Shown: positions 27,503 to 36,187, numbered from the stretch's first letter. The stretch: 64,000 nucleotides of DNA from an uncultured Candidatus Melainabacteria bacterium (GCA_934691935.1 CAKUTH010000009.1:112628-176627), one strand, 5' to 3'. A program made the numbers and translations. Notes: generated by a model not told the origin, from the letters alone.

Positions 27503-28800
27503 TTTATCAAAATACTCCATAACAATTTTATTACCGTCAAAACATCTTTAAACAAAGCTGAAATTTTTCTATCTTTAAAGATACTTTTTATAAATTCGTG
27601 ATACTTTTGACGCTTTGGAACGCTATCAACAGACGTAAACATTTCAAAGAAAGAATTGATTTTTTTCAAATAATAGTCCAAAAACTCAGACTTTCTTTCC
27701 GCAATCAAAGGCACCAAATCCTTGTATGTTCTTAAATCCTTTATAACAAAAGATTCTTCCAACATCTCTTGATAACGTGACAGAGATTGGCTTGAAAAAT
27801 CACCTTTTCCAAGTGCTATAACTGCCGTTTCTCCAGCAAATTTTCCAGACATCATTGCAAGGTTTGTACCTTCCCAATGCATATTATTAACAAACATTGA
27901 TGCATCTCCGCAAACCATTACACCATCTGCGTATAATGCAGGAATTTTCTTGTATCCGCCCTCAGGTATTAAATGCGCTGAATATTCAAGCAATTCCCCG
28001 CCTTTCAACAGTGGTGCTATTTCAGGATGTTGTTTTAACTTATCCAACAATTCATAAGGTCTTTGACTGTTTTCAATAAGTTCATTAAGAGCAACCCCAA
28101 GCCCAATAGTTACGGATTCTTTGTTTGTATAAAGGAAACCTAACCCAAGCATACCAAGCATTGACCCGCCAAAAATTTCGTATATACAACCCTCATCAGA
28201 ATTTACATGAAATCTTTCATTAATAATTTCTTCTGGCAATTTAAAAACTTCTTTTACACTGAGTGCAACGTCCTCTGGCTTAATGTCATCACGCAACCCA
28301 ATTTGCTTAGCTAAAAGCGAATTTACGCCATCCGCAAGCACAACAATGTCCGCATAATAATCTTCCAATTCAGTCTTAACACCAACAACACAACCGTTTT
28401 CTACAATCAAATCTCTTACAACAGTTTCTTCCACAAGGATTACACCCTCTTTTTGTGCTTCTTGCGCCATCCAACGGTCAAATTTTCCACGAATAACAGA
28501 ATAACTTACAGTATCATTTTTTCTGTAAGACACCACGGTTCCATCATTTTCGCCCAAAATAGCAAACTTATGCTCTATATTTCTTCTTTCTAAAGGTGCA
28601 GTAGCTTCAAAATCAGGGAAAATTTCTCTAGTCGGTTGCGCGTAAATAGCACCACCAAAAACATTTTTACTTCCCGAAAATTTTCCACGTTCAATTAATA
28701 CAACTTCTTTCCCTGCTCGTGCAATTGTTACGGCACACGCAATCCCAGCTGGACCCGCACCTACAACTATAACCTGTGTTTTGTTATCTGAATTTTCCAT
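27499..28800 (-). CDS. fixC: FixC-type flavoprotein (ETF-quinone oxidoreductase family)
   Basis: 433 residues. The FAD-binding N-terminus is 'VIVVGAGPAGIACAVTIARA', and 'VCGDASMFVNNMHWEGTNLAM' is the second FAD contact region typical of FixC/ETF-QO. Such proteins pass electrons from an electron-transfer flavoprotein to quinone or take part in electron bifurcation with FixABX. Only the C and X genes are present here, so a partner encoded elsewhere is expected. Divergent from rsmD across a 55-bp gap. Confidence 0.92.
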   Translation of the reverse strand: MENSDNKTQVIVVGAGPAGIACAVTIARAGKEVVLIERGKFSGSKNVFGGAIYAQPTREIFPDFEATAPLERRNIEHKFAILGENDGTVVSYRKNDTVSYSVIRGKFDRWMAQEAQKEGVILVEETVVRDLIVENGCVVGVKTELEDYYADIVVLADGVNSLLAKQIGLRDDIKPEDVALSVKEVFKLPEEIINERFHVNSDEGCIYEIFGGSMLGMLGLGFLYTNKESVTIGLGVALNELIENSQRPYELLDKLKQHPEIAPLLKGGELLEYSAHLIPEGGYKKIPALYADGVMVCGDASMFVNNMHWEGTNLAMMSGKFAGETAVIALGKGDFSSQSLSRYQEMLEESFVIKDLRTYKDLVPLIAERKSEFLDYYLKKINSFFEMFTSVDSVPKRQKYHEFIKSIFKDRKISALFKDVLTVIKLLWSILIK

Positions 28801-28820
28801 TTAATTACCTCATATAAAAC

Positions 28821-28849
28821 TATACATCAAATTATATTCATTGTAAAAT
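28821..28849 (+). promoter_or_regulatory. Leaderless-type promoter of rsmD
   Basis: TATACA (28821-28826), 17-bp spacer, TAAAAT (28844-28849), then exactly six bases to the ATG at 28856. No ribosome-binding site. Confidence 0.5.
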
Positions 28850-28855
28850 ACCAAT

Positions 28856-29416
28856 ATGATTATTACAGCAGGTAAATTTAAAGGACGAAAAATTATTGCT
28901 CCAGATGCAAATATCACCCGTCCAACTCTTTCAAAAGTAAGAATGAGCATATTTAACACACTTCAAGCACTTGTTGATTTTCGTGAAAGCTCTTTTTTAG
29001 ATATGTTTGCTGGTTCTGGCATAATGGGTTTAGAAGCCTTGTCCAGAGGATTTTCTCACGTTAGTGCAATTGAAAAAAATCATAAGGTCGCAAATATTAT
29101 AAAATCTAATTTAAAAAATTTATCTCTCACCCCTCAAAACCGCCAATCCAAAAAAGAAAATGAGGAATTAAACTTTATCATCGGCGACAGCTTAAAAATT
29201 GCTCCAAAACTTGAAAAATTTGATGTAATTTATATTGATCCTCCATATTTTTCGGGTATCTATGAACAAAGCCTTGAGGCTGTCAAAAATATCGCCAGCA
29301 ATATCATAATCCTTGAACACGTTACAGATATTGATTTTACAGGTTTTGAATTAATCAAGCAAAAAAAATACGGTGATAAAATAATATCTTTTTTATCAGT
29401 AAAAACGAATATTTAA
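28856..29416 (+). CDS. rsmD: 16S rRNA (guanine-966-N2)-methyltransferase
   Basis: Methylates G966 of 16S rRNA on the assembled small subunit. 186 residues: 'MIITAGKFKGRKI' opening, 'ITRPTLSKVRMSIFNTL', the SAM-binding 'FLDMFAGSGIMGLEALSRG' and the catalytic 'IYIDPPYF'. All family blocks are intact. It is probably translated from a leaderless message. Confidence 0.95.
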   Translation: MIITAGKFKGRKIIAPDANITRPTLSKVRMSIFNTLQALVDFRESSFLDMFAGSGIMGLEALSRGFSHVSAIEKNHKVANIIKSNLKNLSLTPQNRQSKKENEELNFIIGDSLKIAPKLEKFDVIYIDPPYFSGIYEQSLEAVKNIASNIIILEHVTDIDFTGFELIKQKKYGDKIISFLSVKTNI

Positions 29417-29420
29417 CAAA

Positions 29421-29455
29421 AAAAAAAGAGTCGACACGATTAATGCCGACTCTTT
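29421..29455. terminator. Bidirectional terminator rsmD / HU
   Basis: A 9-bp stem AAAGAGTCG/CGACTCTTT (29425-29433 with 29447-29455) has a T-rich 3' side on the plus strand and a long T-run on the minus strand. It lies between two convergent genes. Confidence 0.85.
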
Positions 29456-29471
29456 CTTTATAATTAAAAAA

Positions 29472-29744
29472 CTATTTTACTAATTCTTTGAATTTTTTAC
29501 CAGCTGAGAAAGCAGGAACTGTTTTCGCAGCGATTTTCAAAGGAGCGCCTGTTTGTGGGTTTCTACCAGTTCTAGCTGCTCTTTTGCGAGCTTCGAAAGT
29601 ACCGAAACCAACCAAAGTAACTTTTTTACCTTTAGAAACTGTTTTTTCAATTGTTTCTAATGTTGCTGCAATAATGTCAGCTGTAGCTTTTTGAGAAACT
29701 TTTGATTTTTTTGAAACTTCTTTTACTAATTCTTCTTTGTTCAT
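29472..29744 (-). CDS. HU-family DNA-binding protein
   Basis: 90-residue histone-like protein that bends and compacts DNA as a dimer. 'MNKEELVKEVSKKSKVSQK' forms the dimerisation helices; 'VGFGTFEARKRAARTGRNPQTG' spans the start of the DNA-binding arm with the conserved R-N-P-x-T-G tip. AAAGGAGG lies upstream of the ATG, and a strong promoter precedes it. HU rather than IHF is indicated by the single-type arm, but the subtype is not certain. Confidence 0.96.
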   Translation of the reverse strand: MNKEELVKEVSKKSKVSQKATADIIAATLETIEKTVSKGKKVTLVGFGTFEARKRAARTGRNPQTGAPLKIAAKTVPAFSAGKKFKELVK

Positions 29745-29821
29745 TTACGAACCTCCTTTTACCTTGTGCATACGGCAAATGAAACCATCTATAACGCATG
29801 CTCTTCTCTATCGACAGACTA

Positions 29822-29849
29822 ATTATATCATTTTATTTAATTTTGGCAA
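29822..29849 (-). promoter_or_regulatory. HU gene promoter
   Basis: TTGCCA (29844-29849), 16-bp spacer, TATAAT (29822-29827) on the minus strand, about 78 bp upstream of the HU start. Confidence 0.65.
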
Positions 29850-29941
29850 GTGTTTTGTAAAGAAATTTTCACTAAATGTATAATATCAAGGGCTTTTAGC
29901 GTAATGCGAACACGGAAACACCCATCAACAAAGGAATTTAG

Positions 29942-30802
29942 TTAATTATAAGATTGAGGGTTTACTCTTGCAAACTTAACGTCATTGTAAAAATATTGTA
30001 AAATTTGATATGCGTTATACCCTTGTTTTGCAAGATTATTTGCGCCATGTTGCGACATTCCAACCCCATGCCCGTTCTTTTTTACATTATCATCAAAAGA
30101 TGGAACTGAACGAAGGTATGGAACAGTGCTACCCCAGCTGTTTACATTGGTTTGTCCGCCAGCAGATGCTGAATAATAAGCACTTATTACCTTTGTATTG
30201 TAAGTTAAAACTATACCCTTTGTTTCATCAACAGCTGAATTTGTTGAGGCTGTTTCGGCAGAAGCACCGTTGTAAGCCTGATCTTCTGGCGTATCTTTTA
30301 AGTCATAACCTAAACTTGCACGCTTACCAAGGTTTGCAAGCGCGTAACTTCTTGCCGCAATTGCTTGAGCTTTGTGAGCCTCATAAGCCCAACCAGAAGG
30401 CATTTCCGCAGGCACAACTCCTTTTATATATTCTTCTAATGGAACATTATTTATTACAGTCAATTTGCCATTTTTGTTCTGTATCATTATAATTCCGCGA
30501 TACCACTTGCCTTTTGTACTTACAAACCCAGCACTTGTTGGCTTTATTACAATGTTATCAGAATTGATTTTATAATAATTCCCTTTATAATTTATCACCA
30601 TCAAGCTACGATAAGGTTTGATTTCATAACCTTTCATCGCCTCAAGGTTGCAAACCGTCTTATTAGTATTAGCATCAATAATTGTACCCTTTACGGATGT
30701 CCCAACAGACGCCGAACCAACAGCAGTCTGTAGCCCAATCTTGATTGCGTAACAAGGATTTGCAAAAATTAAAATTGTAAATAGTAATAAAATCTTCTTC
30801 AC
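29942..30802 (-). CDS. Exported SpoIID/LytB-domain protein
   Basis: 286 residues. The signal peptide (1-19, ending 'CYA') is followed by a SpoIID domain with 'VPLEEYIKGVVPAEMPSGW', where the Glu of 'PAEMP' is the catalytic residue of SpoIID lytic transglycosylases, 'AQAIAARSYAL' and 'GHGVGMSQHGA'. It probably cleaves or remodels peptidoglycan in the periplasm; it is not evidence of sporulation. The start codon is GTG at 30802, seven bases after a TATAAT box (30810-30815), so a leaderless message is likely. Confidence 0.9.
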   Translation of the reverse strand: MKKILLLFTILIFANPCYAIKIGLQTAVGSASVGTSVKGTIIDANTNKTVCNLEAMKGYEIKPYRSLMVINYKGNYYKINSDNIVIKPTSAGFVSTKGKWYRGIIMIQNKNGKLTVINNVPLEEYIKGVVPAEMPSGWAYEAHKAQAIAARSYALANLGKRASLGYDLKDTPEDQAYNGASAETASTNSAVDETKGIVLTYNTKVISAYYSASAGGQTNVNSWGSTVPYLRSVPSFDDNVKKNGHGVGMSQHGANNLAKQGYNAYQILQYFYNDVKFARVNPQSYN

Positions 30803-30838
30803 ATTATGAATTATAACACATGTAGCAGAATAATTGCA

Positions 30839-31465
30839 TTAGGCTTTTTGGTTGATTTTTTTAGGAACTTGTGAAGTTGGATGAATTCTTTTTGCAACAT
30901 CATCTCCCAATGCCTGTCCCGCAGAATATGCAGTCATTGATGCTGCGACAAACGTTAATCCTTTGATTATATTTCCAACTTTTCCTTTTAATTTATGTTT
31001 CTCTAAAAATTCAAATATCGGTTTAGCAATTTTTGCATTTGATAGCTGAGAAATTGCATTCTGACAACATTTTGAATTCACAATATTATTATAATTATGT
31101 TTTACAGTGGCTTCCGCCATAAACATTGTTGACAACGCTGCAGCCTCTGTTATACCTGTTTGAACCTTATCATCTGCCATTGCAGTTTTTACAACACCAG
31201 ATGCACAAATCAAAGGGTTTACGTTGTTAACGGCAAATTTTGTAACTTTTCCAGCGTATTCAAATGCTTTATGCTCCTTTGCCATATCAGAGAACACACT
31301 GAGCGCACTTCTTGCACCTTTAGAAACGATATTATCATATTTTGCGACTTCTTGAACAAGTCCAACAGTTTGCCCAAGCGCAACAGCACTTCTGCCGACA
31401 TCACCATTTCTCGTTTTGTCAACATTTCGCGCTGCAAATATTCCTGATGCTACTGCACTAAACAT
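30839..31465 (-). CDS. Hypothetical protein, Ala-rich helical
   Basis: 208 residues, not recognised. It opens 'MFSAVASGIFAARNVDKTRNG', with weakly hydrophobic helices at about 80-95, 108-122 and 165-185 that could be membrane-associated, and a Lys-rich tail. AGGTGA lies upstream. It stands alone and ends 36 bp before the SpoIID gene start. Similar Ala-rich proteins seem common in this lineage (from memory, not verified). Confidence 0.7.
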   Translation of the reverse strand: MFSAVASGIFAARNVDKTRNGDVGRSAVALGQTVGLVQEVAKYDNIVSKGARSALSVFSDMAKEHKAFEYAGKVTKFAVNNVNPLICASGVVKTAMADDKVQTGITEAAALSTMFMAEATVKHNYNNIVNSKCCQNAISQLSNAKIAKPIFEFLEKHKLKGKVGNIIKGLTFVAASMTAYSAGQALGDDVAKRIHPTSQVPKKINQKA

Positions 31466-31587
31466 TACAATTCACCTATAAACTACACTACATTTATATA
31501 AAGTATTTTTTTCTGCAAAAATTGCGTATTTGTTAAAATTTTTTACAAATTTTATCAAAATATTTATTGCTTGTACGTCAAAAAATC

Positions 31588-31615
31588 TTGATATTCCGAA
31601 AAAAACTGTTATAAT
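31588..31615 (+). promoter_or_regulatory. Leaderless-type promoter of 31622 gene
   Basis: TTGATA (31588-31593), 16-bp spacer, TATAAT (31610-31615), then exactly six bases to the ATG. This is the clearest of the leaderless set because both boxes are near consensus. Confidence 0.7.
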
Positions 31616-31621
31616 ACTTTT

Positions 31622-32200
31622 ATGAAGAAATTTTTAATGTTATTAGGAATAATTTTTATAGCGAATTGCGCTTACAGTGCCGATATACAAAATGTTCAAC
31701 TTGACATGCGGGGATATGACTCAATAGAAATCCCATCTGGCACTTTTATTCCAGTAATGAATACTCAAGAAATTTCTACACAATACTGTCCAGAAGGGTA
31801 CAAAGTGGAATTCCTTGTAACCACAGATATGTATATGTATGACGATATTATTATCCCTAAAGATACCGAAATTTATGGGTATGTCGAAAACATCCATGCC
31901 CCTGTCGTTGGGACAAACGCCTCTATGAAAATCAGAGTCGCGAAAATGGTACTTCCAGACCACACCGAAGTGCCAATAAAAGGCTATTTATATAATTCAA
32001 ATAACAATGTTTTTGGTGGCGGAATTTCTGAACCAGTAAAATACCACAAAATTGCACAACGCCAATTGAAAGTTCACTATACAACATTGCAAGTAAAACC
32101 CGTTTATGAAAGAAAAATGGGAACTCATACGGTGATTCAGACAGGTGCAAACTTGATTGTCGTATTGACATCTCCAGCCGAAATTATCCATACACCTTAA
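31622..32200 (+). CDS. Exported VirB10/TrbI-like beta-domain protein A
   Basis: 192 residues. A signal peptide (about 1-20, ending 'CAYS') is followed by a beta-rich domain with 'IPSGTFIPVMNTQEIS', 'IIPKDTEIYGYVENI' and 'KIRVAKMVLPDHTEVPIKG'. The layout (P-x-G-T opening, 'IIP-x-x-T/S-x-I-x-G' strand, then a 'LPDG/H' strand) resembles the C-terminal domain of VirB10/TrbI. The next gene has the same layout. No type IV secretion genes are nearby, so the role is open. Confidence 0.72.
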   Translation: MKKFLMLLGIIFIANCAYSADIQNVQLDMRGYDSIEIPSGTFIPVMNTQEISTQYCPEGYKVEFLVTTDMYMYDDIIIPKDTEIYGYVENIHAPVVGTNASMKIRVAKMVLPDHTEVPIKGYLYNSNNNVFGGGISEPVKYHKIAQRQLKVHYTTLQVKPVYERKMGTHTVIQTGANLIVVLTSPAEIIHTP

Positions 32201-32256
32201 CAAAATTGACAACAATAAAACAATGAAATAAAATATACAGGGAAGGTAGGTAAACT

Positions 32257-32994
32257 ATGAAAAAAATTATTCCATTAGTAATCGCATTATCAGGAACAGT
32301 TGCATTTGGTGCACCTAATTTTAATTACGCACAAAATACACCTGCACCAGCGTATAACCAAAGCAATTACAACCTTCCAACTCAAACTGTTAGCGCAAAT
32401 CATACACTTAAAGGCAGTGTTGTAACAGTTCCTGCTGGACAAAATATTTCAGCTGTAGTTACAACTCCAATCAGTTCTGCAAATATCACAACTGGGCAAA
32501 ATGTATCACTAGCATTAGGTTCAGATTTCTATTACAACGGAAATCTTATTGCACCAGCTGGAAGTTCAGTAACAGGTACTGCAATTGAAGCGTCAAAAGC
32601 TAAACACGGAAGCCTTAACGGCAAATTGCTTTTGAGATTTACACAAATCACAACTCCTTACGGAGTACAAATACCTATTTCAGCAGTAATCAAAACAACT
32701 GACAATACTGGGGTTTTAATCGGTGGAACTAAAGCCGATGTTGCCAAAGAATATGGTAAAGATGTTGCTATAGGTGCTAGTGCTGGCGCACTTGCTGGAG
32801 TAATAATTTCGCCGTTAGCAGGCGGAAATGTCGGCAAAGGCACAGCTTTAGCTACAGCAGTAGGTGCTGGTGGCGGAGTTGTTAAATCAATTTGGGATAA
32901 GGGATATGATGTTGAAATCCCAGCAAATTCAGCTGTTCAACTCGTACTTACACAACCTATAACGGTTAATCCCGCAATTTATAATAATTACTAG
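32257..32994 (+). CDS. Exported VirB10/TrbI-like beta-domain protein B
   Basis: 245 residues. The signal peptide (1-18) is followed by an Asn/Gln/Pro-rich stretch, then the beta domain (about 55-150: 'VPAGQNISAVVTTPIS', 'LIAPAGSSVTGTAIEAS', 'LLLRFTQITTPYGVQIPIS'), and a Gly/Ala-rich hydrophobic segment (about 165-210) that may insert into a membrane before a final strand. It is paralogous in plan to the preceding gene. GGAAGG lies upstream of the ATG. It is followed by the TonB gene. Confidence 0.72.
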   Translation: MKKIIPLVIALSGTVAFGAPNFNYAQNTPAPAYNQSNYNLPTQTVSANHTLKGSVVTVPAGQNISAVVTTPISSANITTGQNVSLALGSDFYYNGNLIAPAGSSVTGTAIEASKAKHGSLNGKLLLRFTQITTPYGVQIPISAVIKTTDNTGVLIGGTKADVAKEYGKDVAIGASAGALAGVIISPLAGGNVGKGTALATAVGAGGGVVKSIWDKGYDVEIPANSAVQLVLTQPITVNPAIYNNY

Positions 32995-33065
32995 TAAATC
33001 GGGTAATAATATTATTTTTGTTTTAAAATAATATTATTACAGACTACATACATTGGGGAAGAAAA

Positions 33066-34211
33066 ATGTCCTTAATAGGGAAATACACAGAAAATAATAC
33101 AGAAACAGAATTAAAATCGGGCTATACAACTCCAGCAGTATTGAAAAATAATGAAGATTTAACCCTTCAAAAAGCTGTGGTGGCATCTACTGCCATTCAC
33201 ATTACACTGCCTATGCTTATAGGATTAATCAGCCTTATCCTAGCCCTTTTGGGTATAACATTAACAATATTCGAAAGACCAAAACCAAAAGTCAACGATA
33301 TTGAATTTGTTCTTGTGGATAAAGAAGAAACTCCGATAAACAAAAATACTCCATTTCGTTCGGATATGAATTCTCGTGCTGGCGGTCATCACGACCCAAC
33401 AAGAAAGGTTTCAATGCCATCTCCAGCTCCTGGAGCTCCAGCAAAACCTGCCCAAGCACAACCTGCAAAACAAAATCCGATACAAAAAATGGTTCAACAG
33501 GTTACTCATCAGCAACCAAAAGCCCAACAAAAAGCCCAAATTCCGCAACAGCAAGTGCAAAAGCCTCAACAGGCAAAACCTGCACCGCCTACTGCGCGTC
33601 CATCTATAAAACCACCTACAACTCCTAGACCTGCAATGAAACCTTCATCTCCATTTGCAATACCAGTACCAAAAGGTGGAACTGGCACTGGAAGATACAC
33701 AACGGGTCCAATTAGTGGTTCTGGAACTTCCGCAAAAGGTGGAACTTCTACAAATGGCGGAGCTGGCAAATATTCAGCTGGGCCTTCACTTGCGCCAACT
33801 GGCGGTTCGGGTTCAAAACTTGCTAAAGGCTCAGGTGGTGGCGGAACTGGTGGAGTCGGAAACCCAGGGCCTGGAAACCCTAACGGCAGACCTGGAATTG
33901 ACGCAATCAGAGAACCTGACTTCGGCCCATACATGAGAGATTTGCAAAAACGTATAAAAATGAATTGGGATCCACCAAAAGGCAACGAAAGCAAACGCGT
34001 TGTATTGTTATTCAAAATAGCAAAAGACGGTAGATTGTTGTCTTGCAGTGTGCTCAAATCATCAGGACTCCCTGGAGCTGATAAAGCAGCAATAAATGCG
34101 GTACAGGCAACTGCGCCATTCAGACCGCTTCCAGCAGAATTCAAAGGTCCAAGTATTGATATTCAATTTACATTTGATTACAACGTATTTGGAGCTCAGG
34201 GTTACCACTAG
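33066..34211 (+). CDS. TonB-family energy-transducing protein
   Basis: 381 residues: a cytoplasmic N-terminus (1-40), one membrane helix (about 42-66), a long Pro/Gln/Ala then Gly/Ser/Thr-rich periplasmic linker (110-275), and a C-terminal TonB/TolA domain (about 285-380: 'YMRDLQKRIKMNWDPPKG', 'VVLLFKIAKDGRLL', 'AAINAVQATAPFRPLP'). It would carry ExbB/ExbD-derived motion to the outer membrane. The gene starts the tonB-exbB-exbD-exbD cluster. TonB versus TolA cannot be settled here. Confidence 0.9.
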   Translation: MSLIGKYTENNTETELKSGYTTPAVLKNNEDLTLQKAVVASTAIHITLPMLIGLISLILALLGITLTIFERPKPKVNDIEFVLVDKEETPINKNTPFRSDMNSRAGGHHDPTRKVSMPSPAPGAPAKPAQAQPAKQNPIQKMVQQVTHQQPKAQQKAQIPQQQVQKPQQAKPAPPTARPSIKPPTTPRPAMKPSSPFAIPVPKGGTGTGRYTTGPISGSGTSAKGGTSTNGGAGKYSAGPSLAPTGGSGSKLAKGSGGGGTGGVGNPGPGNPNGRPGIDAIREPDFGPYMRDLQKRIKMNWDPPKGNESKRVVLLFKIAKDGRLLSCSVLKSSGLPGADKAAINAVQATAPFRPLPAEFKGPSIDIQFTFDYNVFGAQGYH

Positions 34212-34241
34212 GAGCGTGCCGCTCCACCCGCCACATTAGGT
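34211..34241 (+). repeat. GGAGCG hairpin repeat, copy 2
   Basis: Stem GGAGCG/CGCTCC with a 3-base loop, then ACCCGCCACATTAGGT, matching the copy after trpS. It begins with the last base of the TonB stop codon. Confidence 0.8.
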
Positions 34242-34299
34242 TTTGTACAAACTTTTGAGGCAATGGAACAAATTATAAACAAAAGAAAGAGGATAAATT

Positions 34300-34947
34300 A
34301 TGGAACTATTATGGAACTCAATTGCAATGGACTGGCCTGTACTATTACCGATTTTTGTATGCTCAATTTTGGTAGTAGCGGTTGTATTGAACAGATTTTC
34401 GTTCTACAAAAAAAATAAAAGGGACGTTGTTTTATTCATCCCACGTTTGCAAAATGAACTTGTTAAAAACAACATCGACAGTGCAAGAAATTTAGCTATC
34501 CAATGCGGTGGTGTAATCGGAGAAGTTACAGAAGAAGCTGTAAGAATTTTTGAAGAACAAAAAAGTGGTTTTTCTCGTTCATTCGACATCGCAGCGTCTT
34601 TGGCAACAAGAAAGTTGGAAAATCATTTAACAATTCTTGGTACAATCGGTGGTGTTGCTCCATTTTTAGGTTTGTTTGGTACTGTTGTAAGAATTCTTTT
34701 TACATTCCAAGACTTGGCAGCTCAAGGCAACCAATCAGCAGCAGTTGCATCAGGTATTGCATCAGCTTTGATTGCTACAGCATTTGGTCTTGGTGTTGCG
34801 ATTGTAGCTGTAATCTTCTACAACTCATTCCAATCAATCGTAAAACGTTATGAAGACGACTTCCAATTAATTAAGTTGTTATTCTTAAGTTTTGTTGATT
34901 CTAACGACGAATCAACAACTCCAAGCAGTGCTAATATCTCCTTGTAA
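34300..34947 (+). CDS. exbB: ExbB/TolQ/MotA-family proton channel protein
   Basis: 215 residues with three membrane spans: about 12-32, then a cytoplasmic loop, 108-132 and 150-172. The conserved block 'TIGGVAPFLGLFGTVVRI' and the helix 'SGIASALIATAFGLGVAIVAV' line the channel. It forms the stator with ExbD to energise TonB. GAGGAT lies upstream. A 170-bp gap separates it from exbD. Confidence 0.93.
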   Translation: MELLWNSIAMDWPVLLPIFVCSILVVAVVLNRFSFYKKNKRDVVLFIPRLQNELVKNNIDSARNLAIQCGGVIGEVTEEAVRIFEEQKSGFSRSFDIAASLATRKLENHLTILGTIGGVAPFLGLFGTVVRILFTFQDLAAQGNQSAAVASGIASALIATAFGLGVAIVAVIFYNSFQSIVKRYEDDFQLIKLLFLSFVDSNDESTTPSSANISL

Positions 34948-34985
34948 GATTGGTAAAACAAAACAGATGCGAGGGATAAACTACA

Positions 34986-35013
34986 AGATTCTGAAACAAG
35001 TTCAGAATGACGA
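34986..35013 (+). repeat. Dispersed 'TTCAGAATGACG' repeat remnant
   Basis: GATTCTGAAACAAGTTCAGAATGACG is of a type of short inverted intergenic repeat seen widely in bacterial genomes. It lies in the exbB-exbD gap. Confidence 0.45.
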
Positions 35014-35089
35014 CCCGAGTGCGTCGACATAAAAAAGACGATAGCACCAAAGTTGTTAAAATATGACCAAAAAATACGAAAGGCGGCTT

Positions 35090-35137
35090 ATGCAAAACCG
35101 TAAGCTGTGTAGAAAAAATGTCAATGAAAACGAATAA
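35090..35137 (+). CDS. Possible 15-residue leader ORF before exbD
   Basis: A short frame 'MQNRKLCRKNVNENE' preceded by AAAGGCGG. It ends 17 bases inside the exbD reading frame. The exbD start itself has no ribosome-binding site, so ribosomes loaded here could re-initiate at exbD. Whether the peptide has a role of its own is unknown. Confidence 0.4.
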   Translation: MQNRKLCRKNVNENE

Positions 35138-35573
35138 GGGCAAAGAGGCTCTGTTTACAGAAATAAATATCACACCATTAACAGATATATTTTTAGTACT
35201 GTTAATTATAATGATGGTTGTTGCGCCAACATTTCAGTCCAACGATACTTCTATTGTGATGCCAGAAATTAATAGTGGTATGACTATAGAACAACCCAAC
35301 GCAACAGTTTCCGTCACAAAAGAAGGCGATATGTATCTTAACGGTACGCCTATCAGCGAAGATAATCTTGTAAATGAGCTTGTGGCACTAAAAGAGCAAT
35401 TAGAAACTCCAGAACTTGTTGTAAAAGCGGATGAGAAAGTTAAAAGCGCAAAGATAATGGAAATAATGAATTCCGCTCAAGATGCTGAATACAAAAAACT
35501 TATCGTCGCAGGTGAACCGTTAAGTAAAAAAGAGCAAAAAGAATTAAAACAAGGCAAAACTAAAAAGCTATAA
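35118..35573 (+). CDS. exbD: ExbD/TolR-family protein, first copy
   Basis: 151 residues: 'FTEINITPLTDIFLVLLIIMM' includes the pore Asp (in 'LTDIF') and one membrane span (about 20-40), and the periplasmic domain (60-135) follows. A Lys/Glu-rich tail ('KKEQKELKQGKTKK') is unusual. It has no clear ribosome-binding site, so translation may depend on the leader ORF. Two ExbD copies in tandem suggest a heteromeric or specialised stator. Confidence 0.9.
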   Translation: MSMKTNKGKEALFTEINITPLTDIFLVLLIIMMVVAPTFQSNDTSIVMPEINSGMTIEQPNATVSVTKEGDMYLNGTPISEDNLVNELVALKEQLETPELVVKADEKVKSAKIMEIMNSAQDAEYKKLIVAGEPLSKKEQKELKQGKTKKL

Positions 35574-35645
35574 TTTGTTATTCTAAATTTATTTTGTGAA
35601 CTTACGACAAAATTAATTCTGAACGACATAAAAAGGAAAATCTAA

Positions 35646-36038
35646 ATGAGCAGAAATAGAGATACATTCAACGAAATAAATATTACACCACTAACAGATA
35701 TATTTTTAGTGCTGTTAATCATAATGATGGTAATCGCCCCAATGCTTGATCAGCAAGGCTTGAATCTTACTGTACCTGAAAATGTAGCGGAAGAACAAGT
35801 AAAAAATAGAGAAACCAAAATTATGACAGTAATGGTTGATTCTGGTGATAATTACTATCTTGACGGACAACAAGTTTCTGCGGTAAACCTTGAGGATACC
35901 ATTCGTTCACAAGCAAAGAACTATCCTGACGGACTTTTGATTAAAACAGACGCTAATTCTTCACACGGAGCAATGGTTAAGGTTATGGACAGCGCCAGAA
36001 ATTCTGGCATAACAAGCATCTCTGTAGACCAGATTTAA
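35646..36038 (+). CDS. exbD: ExbD/TolR-family protein, second copy
   Basis: 130 residues. 'FNEINITPLTDIFLVLLIIMM' repeats the pore segment of the first copy almost exactly, while the periplasmic domain (45-130) differs clearly. AAGGAAAA lies upstream. Last gene of the TonB cluster. Confidence 0.9.
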   Translation: MSRNRDTFNEINITPLTDIFLVLLIIMMVIAPMLDQQGLNLTVPENVAEEQVKNRETKIMTVMVDSGDNYYLDGQQVSAVNLEDTIRSQAKNYPDGLLIKTDANSSHGAMVKVMDSARNSGITSISVDQI

Positions 36039-36043
36039 TAAAG

Positions 36044-36125
36044 TGAAACGTGAAAAGTGAAACGTGAAAAGACCGTTACCGATAAGACAATAAGTCGTTG
36101 AGTCGTTAGGACGTTGAGTCCGTTA
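36044..36125 (+). repeat. Short tandem repeats after exbD
   Basis: Two repeat types in a row: GTGAAAC/GTGAAAA units (36044-36071), then four octamer units of the form GTCGTTRR (about 36090-36122). A hairpin TTCCCTC/GAGGGAA follows at about 36133-36154. Confidence 0.65.
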
Positions 36126-36187
36126 CATAAAAACTTCCCTCGCCCCTTGAGGGAAAGGGTTAAATTTAATAAGTAGCCAGAAGACAT

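Noticed and set aside
29942..30802. SpoIID homolog as evidence of sporulation
   Set aside because: SpoIID/LytB domains are frequent in non-sporulating bacteria and cyanobacteria; no other sporulation gene is seen.
31622..32994. Type IV secretion system
   Set aside because: Only a VirB10-like beta domain is suggested; no VirB4, VirB8, VirB9 or VirD4 homolog is present.
33566..34144. Long Pro-rich open frame opposite the TonB gene
   Set aside because: It is the complement of the Gly/Thr-rich linker codons of the TonB protein; it has no ribosome-binding site and no family likeness.
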